Counted from the first letter of the stretch, positions 1 to 8,208 are shown. The stretch: DNA of 31,732 nucleotides from an uncultured Pseudomonadota bacterium (GCA_900313285.1 OMQP01000012.1:6241-37972), one strand, 5' to 3'. Numbers and translations: made by a program. The notes: a model not told the origin generated them from the letters alone.

Positions 1-100
1 CGATTTGGTTTCACTTTGTTTGCCAAATCTACTTATTTTCGAACCAAACAACTTCGTTGTATGGCCGAATACCATAAACCACACCAAATGCAAAAAATAA
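1..100. other. Non-coding edge, nothing recognised
   Basis: This stretch lies beyond the terminator of the tRNA operon. It contains short inverted repeats (ATTTGG/CCAAAT near 4-29 and ACAAC/GTTGT near 49-61). I recognise no gene in it. Open frames crossing it also run through the tRNA genes, so they are not credible. Confidence 0.4.
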
Positions 101-127
101 AACCACCGCAAGGGTGGTTGTTTTTTT
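101..127 (-). terminator. Rho-independent terminator of the tRNA operon
   Basis: AACCACC (101-107) pairs perfectly with GGTGGTT (113-119) around a GCAAG loop. On the minus strand the hairpin is followed by TTATTTTTT, as expected for the end of the tRNA-Gly/tRNA-Tyr transcript. On the plus strand it is followed by a T run at 121-128, so it could act in both directions. Confidence 0.85.
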
Positions 128-213
128 TGGTGGGAGCGGGTGGAGTCGAACCACCTCAGTCAAAGACAACAGATTTACAGTCTGCCCCGGCTCTCCGACT
201 CCGGCGCGCGCCC
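128..213 (-). tRNA. tRNA-Tyr (anticodon GTA)
   Basis: The minus strand folds as a class II tRNA. The anticodon loop is CTGTAAA at 174-180 (GTA, Tyr). The variable arm has a GTC/GAC stem, the T arm is GGTGG-TTCGACT-CCACC, and CCA is encoded at 128-130. The acceptor 3' strand CGCTCCC faces 5' strand GGGCGCG, which leaves a C4-U69 mismatch. Position 8 reads C instead of the nearly universal U. Otherwise the fold is intact: D stem CCGG/CCGG, A14, G18G19. It is probably a working tRNA, with the acceptor oddity worth checking. Confidence 0.88.
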
Positions 214-221
214 ACATCCCG

Positions 222-296
222 TGGTGCGAGCAGAGGGAATCGAACCCTCATTTCAAGCTTGGAAGGCTTGCATTCTAGCCTTTGAACTATGCTCGC
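222..296 (-). tRNA. tRNA-Gly (anticodon TCC)
   Basis: The minus-strand transcript begins GCGAGCA (290-296) and ends TGCTCGC-A-CCA (222-232), giving a perfect seven-pair acceptor stem with encoded CCA. The anticodon loop contains TCC, and the T arm GAGGG-TTCGATT-CCCTC is perfect. It is transcribed first, with tRNA-Tyr following after 8 nt. In E. coli tyrU precedes glyT, so the order here is reversed. Confidence 0.96.
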
Positions 297-317
297 TACG
301 ATTTTGTAAGCCCTGTG

Positions 318-345
318 ATTATATCTTATTTTTTTTTAAACGCAA
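318..345 (-). promoter_or_regulatory. Promoter of the tRNA-Gly/tRNA-Tyr operon
   Basis: On the minus strand TTGCGT (340-345) is followed after 16 nt by a perfect TATAAT (318-323). Transcription would begin about 15 nt before tRNA-Gly. The same TTGCGT hexamer precedes recA. The site lies between the stop codon of the lipoprotein gene and the tRNA. Confidence 0.75.
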
Positions 346-349
346 GTGT

Positions 350-1960
350 TTATTCTTCAATTTCTACGCTGTCAATATATTTGCGGGATACACTTTCTAA
401 TTTCACCGGTTTATATTCTGGATCTGATATGGTTTCTTTCTCCGAAGATTCAAATACTTGAACAGGTGCAGCAATTGCATTTTCATCCACTGTTTCATCA
501 TTTATTTGGTAATTTGCACCGATTGTTTTTGTGCGATATGCAGATTTTCTGCGTAAATTTTCAGGTATTGTTATATAATCACCAGGATTTACACCGCGTG
601 TTTGTAATTCGCGTTCTCCAACAGGTTTTAAATTGCTGGTATTAACATTATAAAGCAATGTGATGAAATTTGTTGGTGATTGTTTTATTGTGGTTGCTTC
701 GCCAGAACCATTTAATTCCATAATGCGCAGACCGCGTTCAGATTCCCCATTTGGTTGAATTCTGAATATTCCGGTTGTTCCAATGTATCCGCTTGGGTCA
801 AACAGGTATGCGTCGTTTGATTTTTGGGTGTATATCATACCCAATGCCAGATTTGCGGCATCATAACCAAATGCAGCCAAGAAATCTGGATCTTTGCCGG
901 CAACCATATTATATAAACTTTTAAAATTATCTGTTATTTCAGGTAAAGTTGCATATTTTGCGCCACTTAAAGTAAAATCAGACGTGATATCTGAACCATG
1001 CCAAAGGGTTGTCCCATAAAAAGCTGCATCACGATTGCCAACACCATAATAGCGCAAGAAAGATGCTATTGTTTTTGCGTCTTCGCCACTGCCCAGGAAT
1101 AAAACGGCGTCATATGGTATTTTTCCCAGTGTGTCTTTACGTGAAATTTTTTCAAGTTGTGAACGTAAATTGCTGCGTGTTTGTGCAGACAATGATTCTT
1201 TGTTAATTATGTCAGATAATACTTCACGGGCGCGTGTGTTTGCGGCACTGCGTGTATTGTACATGGATGCACGCAAAGACGCGTCTTTGATTGAATCTGA
1301 ATTACCAGAATCATAATAAAATATTCCAATGACAGGTATTTTATACAAAGATGCAGTTTTATCTGCAACTGCTGTCATCAGTTGACCGGATTTATCATTT
1401 GGGGCAAATACAATCATGTTTGCAGCACCGTCGCTTTGCATTTGTGTTATGATTGTTTCAATACTTTGACTTGGTATCAAATTCATAGTCACAACATTTT
1501 CGCCCAAAGCATTCATATCAGAAGTAAACGATATAACAGGTGTTTTTGATTGTTTTAAATCACGAACAGTTGATGCATCTTCTGAAAATACAGGTCCAAT
1601 AATAATGTCTGGATTTGTATCCAGTGCTGATTTTATAACTTCATTACGACGTGTTTGTTCGCCGGATACATCGTAAAAAGAAACTTTGATATTTTGTTTA
1701 GGTTTTCTTAAAAAAGCAGTTTCAACAGATGTTTTTATATCATTCCCAACACTTTTTGCAGGGCCGTTCATCGGTAATAATACCGCTACATTTGCGGCTG
1801 GTCCCGCTTCTTCTATGCCGTAAAGAGATGTGGAATAAAGGTAATCATCTTGGATATTTGTTGGGTTAGAAGTCGCAATTTGTGCTGTTTTCAGCGACTG
1901 ATTTGCGCCACATCCAGCCAATAAAACACTAACAAAAATTAAAAATTTATTTATATACAT
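350..1960 (-). CDS. LpoA-like lipoprotein (penicillin-binding protein activator family, periplasmic-binding fold)
   Basis: This is a 536-residue predicted lipoprotein. Its signal peptide ends in lipobox LAGC, with the lipidated Cys at residue 17 and Gly at +2, compatible with outer membrane sorting. The rest resembles the type I periplasmic-binding fold of the LpoA/YraM/LppC family: a VAVLLPMNG strand near residue 58, then PDIIIGPVFSE and AAFGYDAANLA segments. In enterobacteria LpoA stimulates the peptidoglycan synthase PBP1a. The placement also fits, because E. coli lpoA (yraM) is divergent from rsmI (yraL), exactly as here. The C-terminal 100 residues are polar and not recognised. It lacks a clear N-terminal TPR domain, so it is shorter than gammaproteobacterial LpoA. 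The cellular role is inferred. A solute-binding protein of an amino acid transporter is the alternative, but no permease genes are nearby. Confidence 0.82.
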   Translation of the reverse strand: MYINKFLIFVSVLLAGCGANQSLKTAQIATSNPTNIQDDYLYSTSLYGIEEAGPAANVAVLLPMNGPAKSVGNDIKTSVETAFLRKPKQNIKVSFYDVSGEQTRRNEVIKSALDTNPDIIIGPVFSEDASTVRDLKQSKTPVISFTSDMNALGENVVTMNLIPSQSIETIITQMQSDGAANMIVFAPNDKSGQLMTAVADKTASLYKIPVIGIFYYDSGNSDSIKDASLRASMYNTRSAANTRAREVLSDIINKESLSAQTRSNLRSQLEKISRKDTLGKIPYDAVLFLGSGEDAKTIASFLRYYGVGNRDAAFYGTTLWHGSDITSDFTLSGAKYATLPEITDNFKSLYNMVAGKDPDFLAAFGYDAANLALGMIYTQKSNDAYLFDPSGYIGTTGIFRIQPNGESERGLRIMELNGSGEATTIKQSPTNFITLLYNVNTSNLKPVGERELQTRGVNPGDYITIPENLRRKSAYRTKTIGANYQINDETVDENAIAAPVQVFESSEKETISDPEYKPVKLESVSRKYIDSVEIEE

Positions 1961-2015
1961 TGAAAAACCTACTTTTTGTATGTATTATTTTACTATAAAA
2001 GGATTAAAAATGCAA
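1960..2015. promoter_or_regulatory. Overlapping divergent promoters for the LpoA-like gene and rsmI
   Basis: Plus strand: TTGAAA (1960-1965), 17 nt, TATTAT (1983-1988), leading to rsmI with a very short leader. Minus strand: TTGCAT (2010-2015), 17 nt, TAAAAT (1987-1992), leading to the lipoprotein gene. The two -10 boxes share bases, so the promoters should compete for polymerase. The minus -35 sits on the first codons of rsmI. Confidence 0.6.
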
Positions 2016-2795
2016 TCAGGGCTTTATGTTGTTGGAACACCAATTGGAAATTTATCTGATTTGTCGCCGCGCGCCATAGAAATATTAAAGAGTGTTGATT
2101 TAATTGCAGCGGAAGATACACGCGTTTTTGCAAAATTAGCACATCATTTTGATATTAAAACGAAAACAGTCGCTTGTCATGATCATAATGAACGTGAAAT
2201 AGTCGATACTTTGGTTGAAAAAATGCAGGCGGGTCAATCTATTGCGACAGTATCTGATGCGGGAATGCCTGGAATAAGTGATCCGGGTTTCCGTCTGGTT
2301 AGGGCAGCACGTGAAGCTGGGATCCCCGTGTTTATGGTGCCAGGACCGACGGCGGCTATATCAGCACTGGTATTATCTGGGTTTCCAACAGACAGATTTA
2401 CTTTCTGTGGTTTCTTTGATGAAAAGAAAGTGCGTGAAGATAATAAAATTCGCCATACTATAATTTATTATGAAAGCCCAAATCGTATTATGGATACGAT
2501 AAAAATTCTAGCATCTGTTATGCCGGAACGTAAAATAGCGATAGTTCGTGAAATTACAAAAATTCATGAAGAAACAATTATTGGATATCCTGCTGATTTG
2601 GTTGATATAGAATCACCACGTGGGGAAATAGTTATTGTTGTGGCACCGGCGCCAGATAAAAAAATGACAGATGATGAAATAAGTGAAATCGTCAATGATA
2701 TTGTCGCAAATTCTACTAAATCGGCTGCGGCGGAATTAGCAGCGCGTACAGGAATTTCAAAAAAAGAAGCATACAAAAAATTGGTGAATAAATAA
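2010..2795 (+). CDS. rsmI: 16S rRNA (cytidine1402-2'-O)-methyltransferase RsmI
   Basis: RsmI uses S-adenosylmethionine to 2'-O-methylate C1402 in the decoding centre of 16S rRNA. The 261-residue protein has the tetrapyrrole methylase-like fold hallmarks: YVVGTPIGNL at residues 6-15, AAEDTR, and VSDAGMPGISDPG near 80-92, followed by VPGPTAA. An upstream in-frame ATG at 1980 exists. The start at 2010 is preferred because AAAAGGA lies 6 nt before it and family members begin at this point. The first gene of a tight operon, its stop overlaps the engB start (TAATG). The family is certain; activity is inferred from conservation. Confidence 0.96.
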   Translation: MQSGLYVVGTPIGNLSDLSPRAIEILKSVDLIAAEDTRVFAKLAHHFDIKTKTVACHDHNEREIVDTLVEKMQAGQSIATVSDAGMPGISDPGFRLVRAAREAGIPVFMVPGPTAAISALVLSGFPTDRFTFCGFFDEKKVREDNKIRHTIIYYESPNRIMDTIKILASVMPERKIAIVREITKIHEETIIGYPADLVDIESPRGEIVIVVAPAPDKKMTDDEISEIVNDIVANSTKSAAAELAARTGISKKEAYKKLVNK

Positions 2796-3349
2796 TGGTT
2801 AAATTTGTTGGATCTTTTGAAACAGTAAAATCTTTGCCAAATACACATTTTGCGGAATACGCTTTTGTTGGACGCAGTAATGTTGGTAAATCATCACTGA
2901 TAAACGCTATATTGGGTGAAAAAGTTGCGCGTACATCAAATACGCCGGGGCGTACACAAAGTTTAAATTTATTCAATTATAATGATAAAACGATGATTGT
3001 AGATTTGCCTGGATATGGTTTCGCACGTGTATCAAAAACAGATGCGCTGCGCTGGCTGGAAAGATTAGAAGAATATTTGTTAAATCGTTCACAATTACGT
3101 CGTTTGTTTATTTTGATAGATTCGCGAATTGGGCCAAAAGATTCTGATTTAGATTTAATGGATTTTTGTGATCAAAATGGTATTTGTTATCAAATTGTTT
3201 ATACAAAAAAAGATAAAAAAATTCGTGAAAAAATTCAAACAGAATTATCTCATGAAAATCATCCTGCAATGTTGGAAAAGATTTTAGAAACATCGGCTGA
3301 AAAAAAATATGGATTGGATGAATTAAAGGAAACAATTGGTGTCAAATAA
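2795..3349 (+). CDS. engB: Ribosome biogenesis GTP-binding protein EngB (YsxC/YihA)
   Basis: This 184-residue P-loop GTPase acts in late assembly of the large ribosomal subunit and is essential in many bacteria. Visible motifs are G1 GRSNVGKSS at residues 26-34, a switch region with TPGRTQSLN, G3 DLPGYGFA, and G4 TKKDK near 130. Length is normal for the family. The ATG overlaps the rsmI stop by one base, suggesting translational coupling. The end overlaps the start of addB by 11 or 14 nt. With rsmI upstream, the operon groups two ribosome-maturation functions with a DNA repair gene. Confidence 0.96.
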   Translation: MVKFVGSFETVKSLPNTHFAEYAFVGRSNVGKSSLINAILGEKVARTSNTPGRTQSLNLFNYNDKTMIVDLPGYGFARVSKTDALRWLERLEEYLLNRSQLRRLFILIDSRIGPKDSDLDLMDFCDQNGICYQIVYTKKDKKIREKIQTELSHENHPAMLEKILETSAEKKYGLDELKETIGVK

Positions 3350-5819
3350 AAATATATTTTGTGCATCTGACCCAACGCATATGCTGGATGCGTTATGGAA
3401 AATAATAGACCAATATAAAAATGATTTTTCCCGTGTTTTGATTTTTTTGCCATCACGTCGTGCAATACGTGGTGTTGAAAAAATGATTGTTGATAAAACA
3501 GGGCATGCTGTTATTTTGCCAAATTTAATTCCGCTGGGCAGTGGTACCGAAGAAGATGAAGAATCTTTGTCTGGTACAATATCTAATCAGGAAAGAATTA
3601 TAGTTTTGGCAAAATTGTTATCTGCGGATGCATATGTTAAAAATATTGCTACGGCATTGCCATTGGCACGGGATTTTATTCGTATGCAAGATTATCTTGA
3701 AAACGAAGGTGTTAATATAGCTGACATTGATTGGACAAGTTTGATAGATGAAAAATATGCAACGCATTTTCAAAACAAAGCACGCATTTTGGATATTTTA
3801 AAACAATTACCAAATACTAAAATAACAATGACACAACAAAGAAACGATGATATCAGGTCGTGGATAAAAAAATTAGACGAATATGATTGTGTTGTTGTCT
3901 GTGGATCAACTGCATCTGTACCTGCAACTGCAGATTTAATGTGTGCTGTTGCAAATAATGCCAATGGTAAAATAATTTTGTCGGGAAAGATTTCTGGCAG
4001 ACCTGAAGATTTTGAATTAGATACAAATCCGTACAACAGTGAATATAAATTTTTACAAAGATTAAACATTTTACCAAATCAGGTTAATATCATAGATGTT
4101 GGTATAAACAATGTGTTTGATATGTTTAATATCGCGTTTGGAAATTCTGGTGAACATGTTAAAGAAAAATTAACAACCTGTAAATTATTAGAATGTTCGC
4201 GCGAAAGCGAAGAAGCATCAGCTGTTGCACAGATAGCAAAAAAAGCAATAGCACAAAATAAATCTGTTTTGGTTATAACACCGGATGCTGCTGCAAATCA
4301 AAGAATAAAATCTGAAATGAATCATGTTAATATAGATGCAGATTTTTCTTCTGGTATATCTGGTACAATGACAGATTTGGGACGCAGTATTTTAAATTTA
4401 TTTGATTTGTGGATTGAAAATTATAAATCTGAATTCGAACAATTGTATTCTGAACATAAATATAATTTATATGATATGTTGGTATCTGTCATAGAAAACG
4501 ATAGATATGAATTAACACCTGATTTTGTTATTGAAAACGAACTGGATATACCAATTTGGCAAAGTATTAAAAACATGGCGGATATTTTGTGTGATAAAGA
4601 TATTGTTTTGAATGTTTATGATGCGCGTACGTTTGTTTGTGATGCAATATCAAATGTTACAATTCGACAAAACAAAACAAATGATTGTAAGGTGTGTGTT
4701 CTGGGAACAATTGAATCGCGTATGCAAACAGCAGATGTGATTATATTGACAGGTCTTAATGAGGGTATGTTTCCGGCACTTGGTTATGAAAACGCATGGT
4801 TGCCACGCAGTATCGCACAAAAAATAGGTTTGCCGTCACCAAATCGCAAGGTGTCGTTGATGGCTCTTGATTTTATGAATTTATCGTGTGGCGACGAAGT
4901 TTATTGGTTGCGTTCTAAACAATCTGGTGGGGTATTAACCACAGAATCAAGATTTTTATCGCGTGTTCGTGTTACGATTGGTGAAATAGGTGAAGCAAAA
5001 GACATTTTACAATCTGTTCGTGCAACAGATGATGTAAAATACGAACCACTTGATTACAGTGCACCAACACCACCAATTGATAAAAGTGATGTTTATGTGA
5101 CTGAAATCGAATTGTTGATTCATAATCCGTATGCTTTTTATGTTAAACATATTTTAAGATTAAAAAAATTGGACGATTATTGGGTTTTGCCGGATGCGCG
5201 TAAATTTGGTACAGTTGTTCATGATGTAATCGAAAAAGCAAAAGATTATAATGCCGACGTTTTGATTAAAGAAATGGATGCGTGTGCAAAACAAGAATTA
5301 CAATCAGATTCTATATTGTTTTATTTTTGGCATAAAAGATTTTGTGAAATTGCGCCATTTATAGAAAACTATTTCAAAGATAAAACGAATATATATAAAG
5401 AAATTGGTGGCGGTGTAAAAATTAGTGGACGTAATGTTCGTGCGCGTGCTGATATTGTAATGGATGGTATCGTTGCTGATATTAAAACGGGCGGTGCACC
5501 GACAAAAAAACAACTGGCCGACGCTACAATGCCACAAATACCATTGGAAGCATACATTATGCAATCAAACGGTTTTCCAATAAAGATGAAAGATGTTTCG
5601 ATAACGCCAATTTTACAATTTTTACAATTAAAGAAAGGCGATGTTCAATTGTTTGAATATAGCGATGACGAAGCCCAGGCAATGATAGATGCTGCTGTTC
5701 AAAAAGTTCGTGAATTGTTTGGACAATACAGCACTGATAAAGTTGCATCATATGAATATCGCGATAGTGTAGGTGCTAAATATCATGAATTTGATGACCT
5801 TGCACGGGTAGGGGATTAA
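3339..5819 (+). CDS. addB: AddB-type double-strand break repair helicase-nuclease subunit
   Basis: AddB partners AddA to process double-strand breaks for RecA loading. The ~826-residue protein starts with VLIFLPSRRAIRGVEKMI, the region that replaces a functional Walker A in proteobacterial AddB. It contains the helicase-fold block ADVIILTGLNEGMFP in the middle. The C-terminal RecB-type nuclease domain shows GTVVH near residue 625, ADIVMDGIVADIKTG near 705-718 (the D and DxK active-site motifs) and QIPLEAY near 732. The start is non-ATG: GTG at 3339 (8 nt after AAAGGA) or TTG at 3336. Both lie inside engB, so expression is probably coupled. AddB proteins of this class often approach 1000 residues, so this one is compact. 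addA, usually immediately downstream in alphaproteobacteria, is not in the window. Confidence 0.9.
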   Translation: MSNKNIFCASDPTHMLDALWKIIDQYKNDFSRVLIFLPSRRAIRGVEKMIVDKTGHAVILPNLIPLGSGTEEDEESLSGTISNQERIIVLAKLLSADAYVKNIATALPLARDFIRMQDYLENEGVNIADIDWTSLIDEKYATHFQNKARILDILKQLPNTKITMTQQRNDDIRSWIKKLDEYDCVVVCGSTASVPATADLMCAVANNANGKIILSGKISGRPEDFELDTNPYNSEYKFLQRLNILPNQVNIIDVGINNVFDMFNIAFGNSGEHVKEKLTTCKLLECSRESEEASAVAQIAKKAIAQNKSVLVITPDAAANQRIKSEMNHVNIDADFSSGISGTMTDLGRSILNLFDLWIENYKSEFEQLYSEHKYNLYDMLVSVIENDRYELTPDFVIENELDIPIWQSIKNMADILCDKDIVLNVYDARTFVCDAISNVTIRQNKTNDCKVCVLGTIESRMQTADVIILTGLNEGMFPALGYENAWLPRSIAQKIGLPSPNRKVSLMALDFMNLSCGDEVYWLRSKQSGGVLTTESRFLSRVRVTIGEIGEAKDILQSVRATDDVKYEPLDYSAPTPPIDKSDVYVTEIELLIHNPYAFYVKHILRLKKLDDYWVLPDARKFGTVVHDVIEKAKDYNADVLIKEMDACAKQELQSDSILFYFWHKRFCEIAPFIENYFKDKTNIYKEIGGGVKISGRNVRARADIVMDGIVADIKTGGAPTKKQLADATMPQIPLEAYIMQSNGFPIKMKDVSITPILQFLQLKKGDVQLFEYSDDEAQAMIDAAVQKVRELFGQYSTDKVASYEYRDSVGAKYHEFDDLARVGD

Positions 5820-5843
5820 ATAGTGCAGAATCAAAATAATTTC

Positions 5844-5985
5844 TTGATTTTAAGTATGTTTATAATACAATTTAAGTGTGTAACATAAACAAAGGATAAA
5901 ACCCAATGCGTATATAATATTGTAATTTTTTATAAATTGCACATAGAAATATGTGTTTATTCAATTGCAATACAGGGGTTTTATT
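5844..5985 (+). promoter_or_regulatory. Structured leader of the ABC-F gene with a three-codon reading frame
   Basis: A perfect -10 TATAAT lies at 5861-5866, with no good -35 at standard spacing. An AAAGGA (5891-5896) precedes, by 9 nt, the minimal frame ATG CGT ATA TAA (5906-5917; Met-Arg-Ile). Directly after its stop, 5918-5927 can pair with 5963-5972 (ten pairs including one G-U). That stem encloses a second hairpin, CACATA-GAAA-TATGTG (5940-5955). The ABC-F Shine-Dalgarno AGGGG (5974-5978) follows the large stem at once. Architecture of this kind is known from ribosome-stalling attenuators of antibiotic resistance genes. The regulation is inference; the elements are read directly. Confidence 0.5.
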
Positions 5986-7368
5986 ATGGCTTTAATTTCT
6001 TTATCAAAAGTATCTTTTGGTTATAACGACAATAATTTGTTGAATGCTGTTTCAATTGCTTTTAACGATAATGAACGTGTGGCAATTATTGGCGACAATG
6101 GTTCTGGAAAAACAACTTTATTAAAATTGTTGGTTGGGGATTTGTCGCCTAATTCTGGTACTGTTAACAAAGCTGCAAGTGTTTATATGTTAAACCAAAT
6201 AAATGCATCAGATTCAAAAAGTGGTGGCGAACAGCAAATGTTTGCATTAATGCGTGCTTTTGAATCTAATGCAGATATTTTATTACTGGATGAACCAACT
6301 AATAATTTGGACCACGACGCCAAACAAACATTCTTTAATCGTTTGAATGTGTATCCAAATGGTATAGTAATTGTTTCACACGATAGGGAACTTTTAGGGC
6401 AAATGGATAAAATAATCGAATTACATAATGGGCAATTAAAAGTATATGGTGGCAATTATGATTTTTATCTGGAACAAAAAAGAATAGAATCAGACAGTAT
6501 GTATGCTAAATATACCAATGCACAAAAATCTATTGCCAGATTGAATAATACAATGAATATCGCACAAAACACACGACAGCACCACGAATTTAAACAACAA
6601 AAAGAAATAAATACTTCTAGACGAAGCAGATTGGAAGCAAATGCTCTTCGTGGAAAAAGTATTGAAACAGAAGCAAAAAAACGGGTGATTATTCAAAAGA
6701 AATTAGATGAACAAATATCGATTCAACAATCTTTATCTGAACAAATGCGAAACGAAACCATAAAAATACCTGTGCCAAATAAACCATTTTATAGTAAAGA
6801 GTTAATAAACATATCTAATATGTCATTTGCTTATGGTGATAAAACTGTATTTAAAGATTTTGATTTTACAATGTATGGCAAATCAAGGGTAAGATTGATG
6901 GGAAAAAACGGTTCGGGAAAATCTACGCTTTTAAAAATAATTTATGGCGAATTGAAACCAGAATCTGGAATTGTTAAAATATTTGGAAAAATTGCATACA
7001 TTAATCAAGATTTATCTGTTTTAGATAAAAATAAAAACATAGTTGAAAATATCATGGAAGTATCAGGTTGTCTTAGACATGATGCGCATGCGATTGCGGC
7101 TAATTTTGGTTTTCGTGGCGATGTTTCACAACAAAAGGTTGGGATATTATCTGGTGGCGAATTATTAAAAGCAACATTGGCGGCTATTCTTGGTGGTGAT
7201 AATCAACCGGATTTGTTGATTTTGGATGAACCGACAAATAATCTTGAAATCAAAAGTATTGGAATATTAGAAGATTCTTTGAATCAATATACCGGCGCAA
7301 TATTACTGGTGTCGCATGACGAGATGTTTGTCAGAAATATAAAAACAGATAAAGAAATATTGCTTTAA
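5986..7368 (+). CDS. ABC-F family ATPase, resembling antibiotic-resistance (ribosomal protection) members
   Basis: This 460-residue protein has two ABC domains and no membrane segment. ABC1: Walker A GDNGSGKT (36-43), signature SGGEQ (79-83), Walker B ILLLDEP (98-104). ABC2: Walker A GKNGSGKS (306-313), signature LSGGELLKA (388-396), Walker B LLILDEP (410-416). The 165-265 linker is charged and helical with a basic tip, the region that reaches the ribosomal peptidyltransferase centre in ABC-F proteins. Only about 35 residues separate Walker A from the signature in ABC1. That shortness is seen in Vga/Msr/VmlR-type resistance factors rather than housekeeping EttA or Uup. Start 5986 is chosen over GTG 5953 because AGGGG lies 7 nt upstream and homology begins there. 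Convergent with xthA, sharing TTAA. Function in drug protection is inferred. Confidence 0.85.
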   Translation: MALISLSKVSFGYNDNNLLNAVSIAFNDNERVAIIGDNGSGKTTLLKLLVGDLSPNSGTVNKAASVYMLNQINASDSKSGGEQQMFALMRAFESNADILLLDEPTNNLDHDAKQTFFNRLNVYPNGIVIVSHDRELLGQMDKIIELHNGQLKVYGGNYDFYLEQKRIESDSMYAKYTNAQKSIARLNNTMNIAQNTRQHHEFKQQKEINTSRRSRLEANALRGKSIETEAKKRVIIQKKLDEQISIQQSLSEQMRNETIKIPVPNKPFYSKELINISNMSFAYGDKTVFKDFDFTMYGKSRVRLMGKNGSGKSTLLKIIYGELKPESGIVKIFGKIAYINQDLSVLDKNKNIVENIMEVSGCLRHDAHAIAANFGFRGDVSQQKVGILSGGELLKATLAAILGGDNQPDLLILDEPTNNLEIKSIGILEDSLNQYTGAILLVSHDEMFVRNIKTDKEILL

Positions 7369-8138
7369 TCTTTGATTTCAATCATTAAACCACAATGGTC
7401 GGTTGGTTTTTCTGCCAATCTTGGTTCTTTATCTATTTCACAGTTTTTAACCATTTTTGCCGCGGTTTTATTACAAAGGAAATAATCCAGGCGTAATCCC
7501 TGGTTGTTGCCAACAGTATCACGTCCACGATATCCATACCATGTGTAATCTGTATTGTCTGGATGAAGTGTGCGCCAGGCATCAATCCATCCGGCATCTA
7601 ACCATTGTTGCATAATATCGCGTGCCGCCGGTGCAGATATAGACGAACCAATGTAATTTTTTGGATTCCATATATCTTTGTCTTCAATTGCTACATTGAA
7701 ATCACCACCAATTATAACAGGTTCTTCGCTGTTTAAATATTGCGAGATATATTGTGTAAATGCACGCATCCATTCCAATTTATATGGGAATTTTGGTGAT
7801 TCAATGCAATCGCCGTTTGGCATGTATACATTTATTATGCGTACACGTCCATCTATAACAGATTCAAGAAAACGTGCGTTTACATCCGGGTATATTGGCA
7901 TCCCCATTGTCACATCTTCGATGGAATTTTTTGAAAAAGTGGCAACGCCATTCCATGATTTTTGCCCAAAAATCTTGATATTATAACCATATTCGTCTAA
8001 TAAATTATACGGAAAATTGGCGTTTTCAACCTTTAATTCTTGTACTAATATCGTGTCGTATTCGCCACTGCGTAAAATATCCATAAAACTTTCGATATGG
8101 GCGCGTATAGAATTAATATTCAAAGTCAGTATTTTCAT
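7365..8138 (-). CDS. xthA: Exodeoxyribonuclease III family (AP endonuclease)
   Basis: This 257-residue endonuclease/exonuclease/phosphatase-fold enzyme cleaves DNA at abasic sites and removes 3' blocking groups in base excision repair. Visible active-site residues are N7 (LNINSIR), E34 (QELK), Y105 (NVYMPNG), D146/N148 (GGDFN) and the terminal D247-H248 pair (PTDHCG). LRLDYF near 215-220 is also typical. The length and all motifs fit a complete enzyme. It is transcribed divergently from the acyl-CoA synthetase operon. Its stop shares four bases with the convergent ABC-F stop, leaving no room for a terminator. Confidence 0.95.
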   Translation of the reverse strand: MKILTLNINSIRAHIESFMDILRSGEYDTILVQELKVENANFPYNLLDEYGYNIKIFGQKSWNGVATFSKNSIEDVTMGMPIYPDVNARFLESVIDGRVRIINVYMPNGDCIESPKFPYKLEWMRAFTQYISQYLNSEEPVIIGGDFNVAIEDKDIWNPKNYIGSSISAPAARDIMQQWLDAGWIDAWRTLHPDNTDYTWYGYRGRDTVGNNQGLRLDYFLCNKTAAKMVKNCEIDKEPRLAEKPTDHCGLMIEIKD

Positions 8139-8140
8139 GT

Positions 8141-8182
8141 TTGCAATCTTTTTTTTATAATACTATAATATACCCTGTCCAA
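8141..8182. promoter_or_regulatory. Divergent promoters for the synthetase operon (+) and xthA (-)
   Basis: Plus strand: TTGCAA (8141-8146), 17 nt, perfect TATAAT (8164-8169), about 40 nt before the first synthetase gene. Minus strand: TTGGAC (8177-8182), 17 nt, TATAAA (8154-8159), about 16 nt before the xthA ATG. The plus promoter is one of the best consensus matches in the window and is the only one seen for the three-gene operon. Confidence 0.7.
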
Positions 8183-8208
8183 TATAAAAACAACAAGGAT
8201 TTTATGTT

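Noticed and set aside
16..400. Small plus- and minus-strand open frames of 62-89 codons
   Set aside because: They run through the two tRNA genes and their terminator or promoter, lack ribosome sites and resemble no protein.
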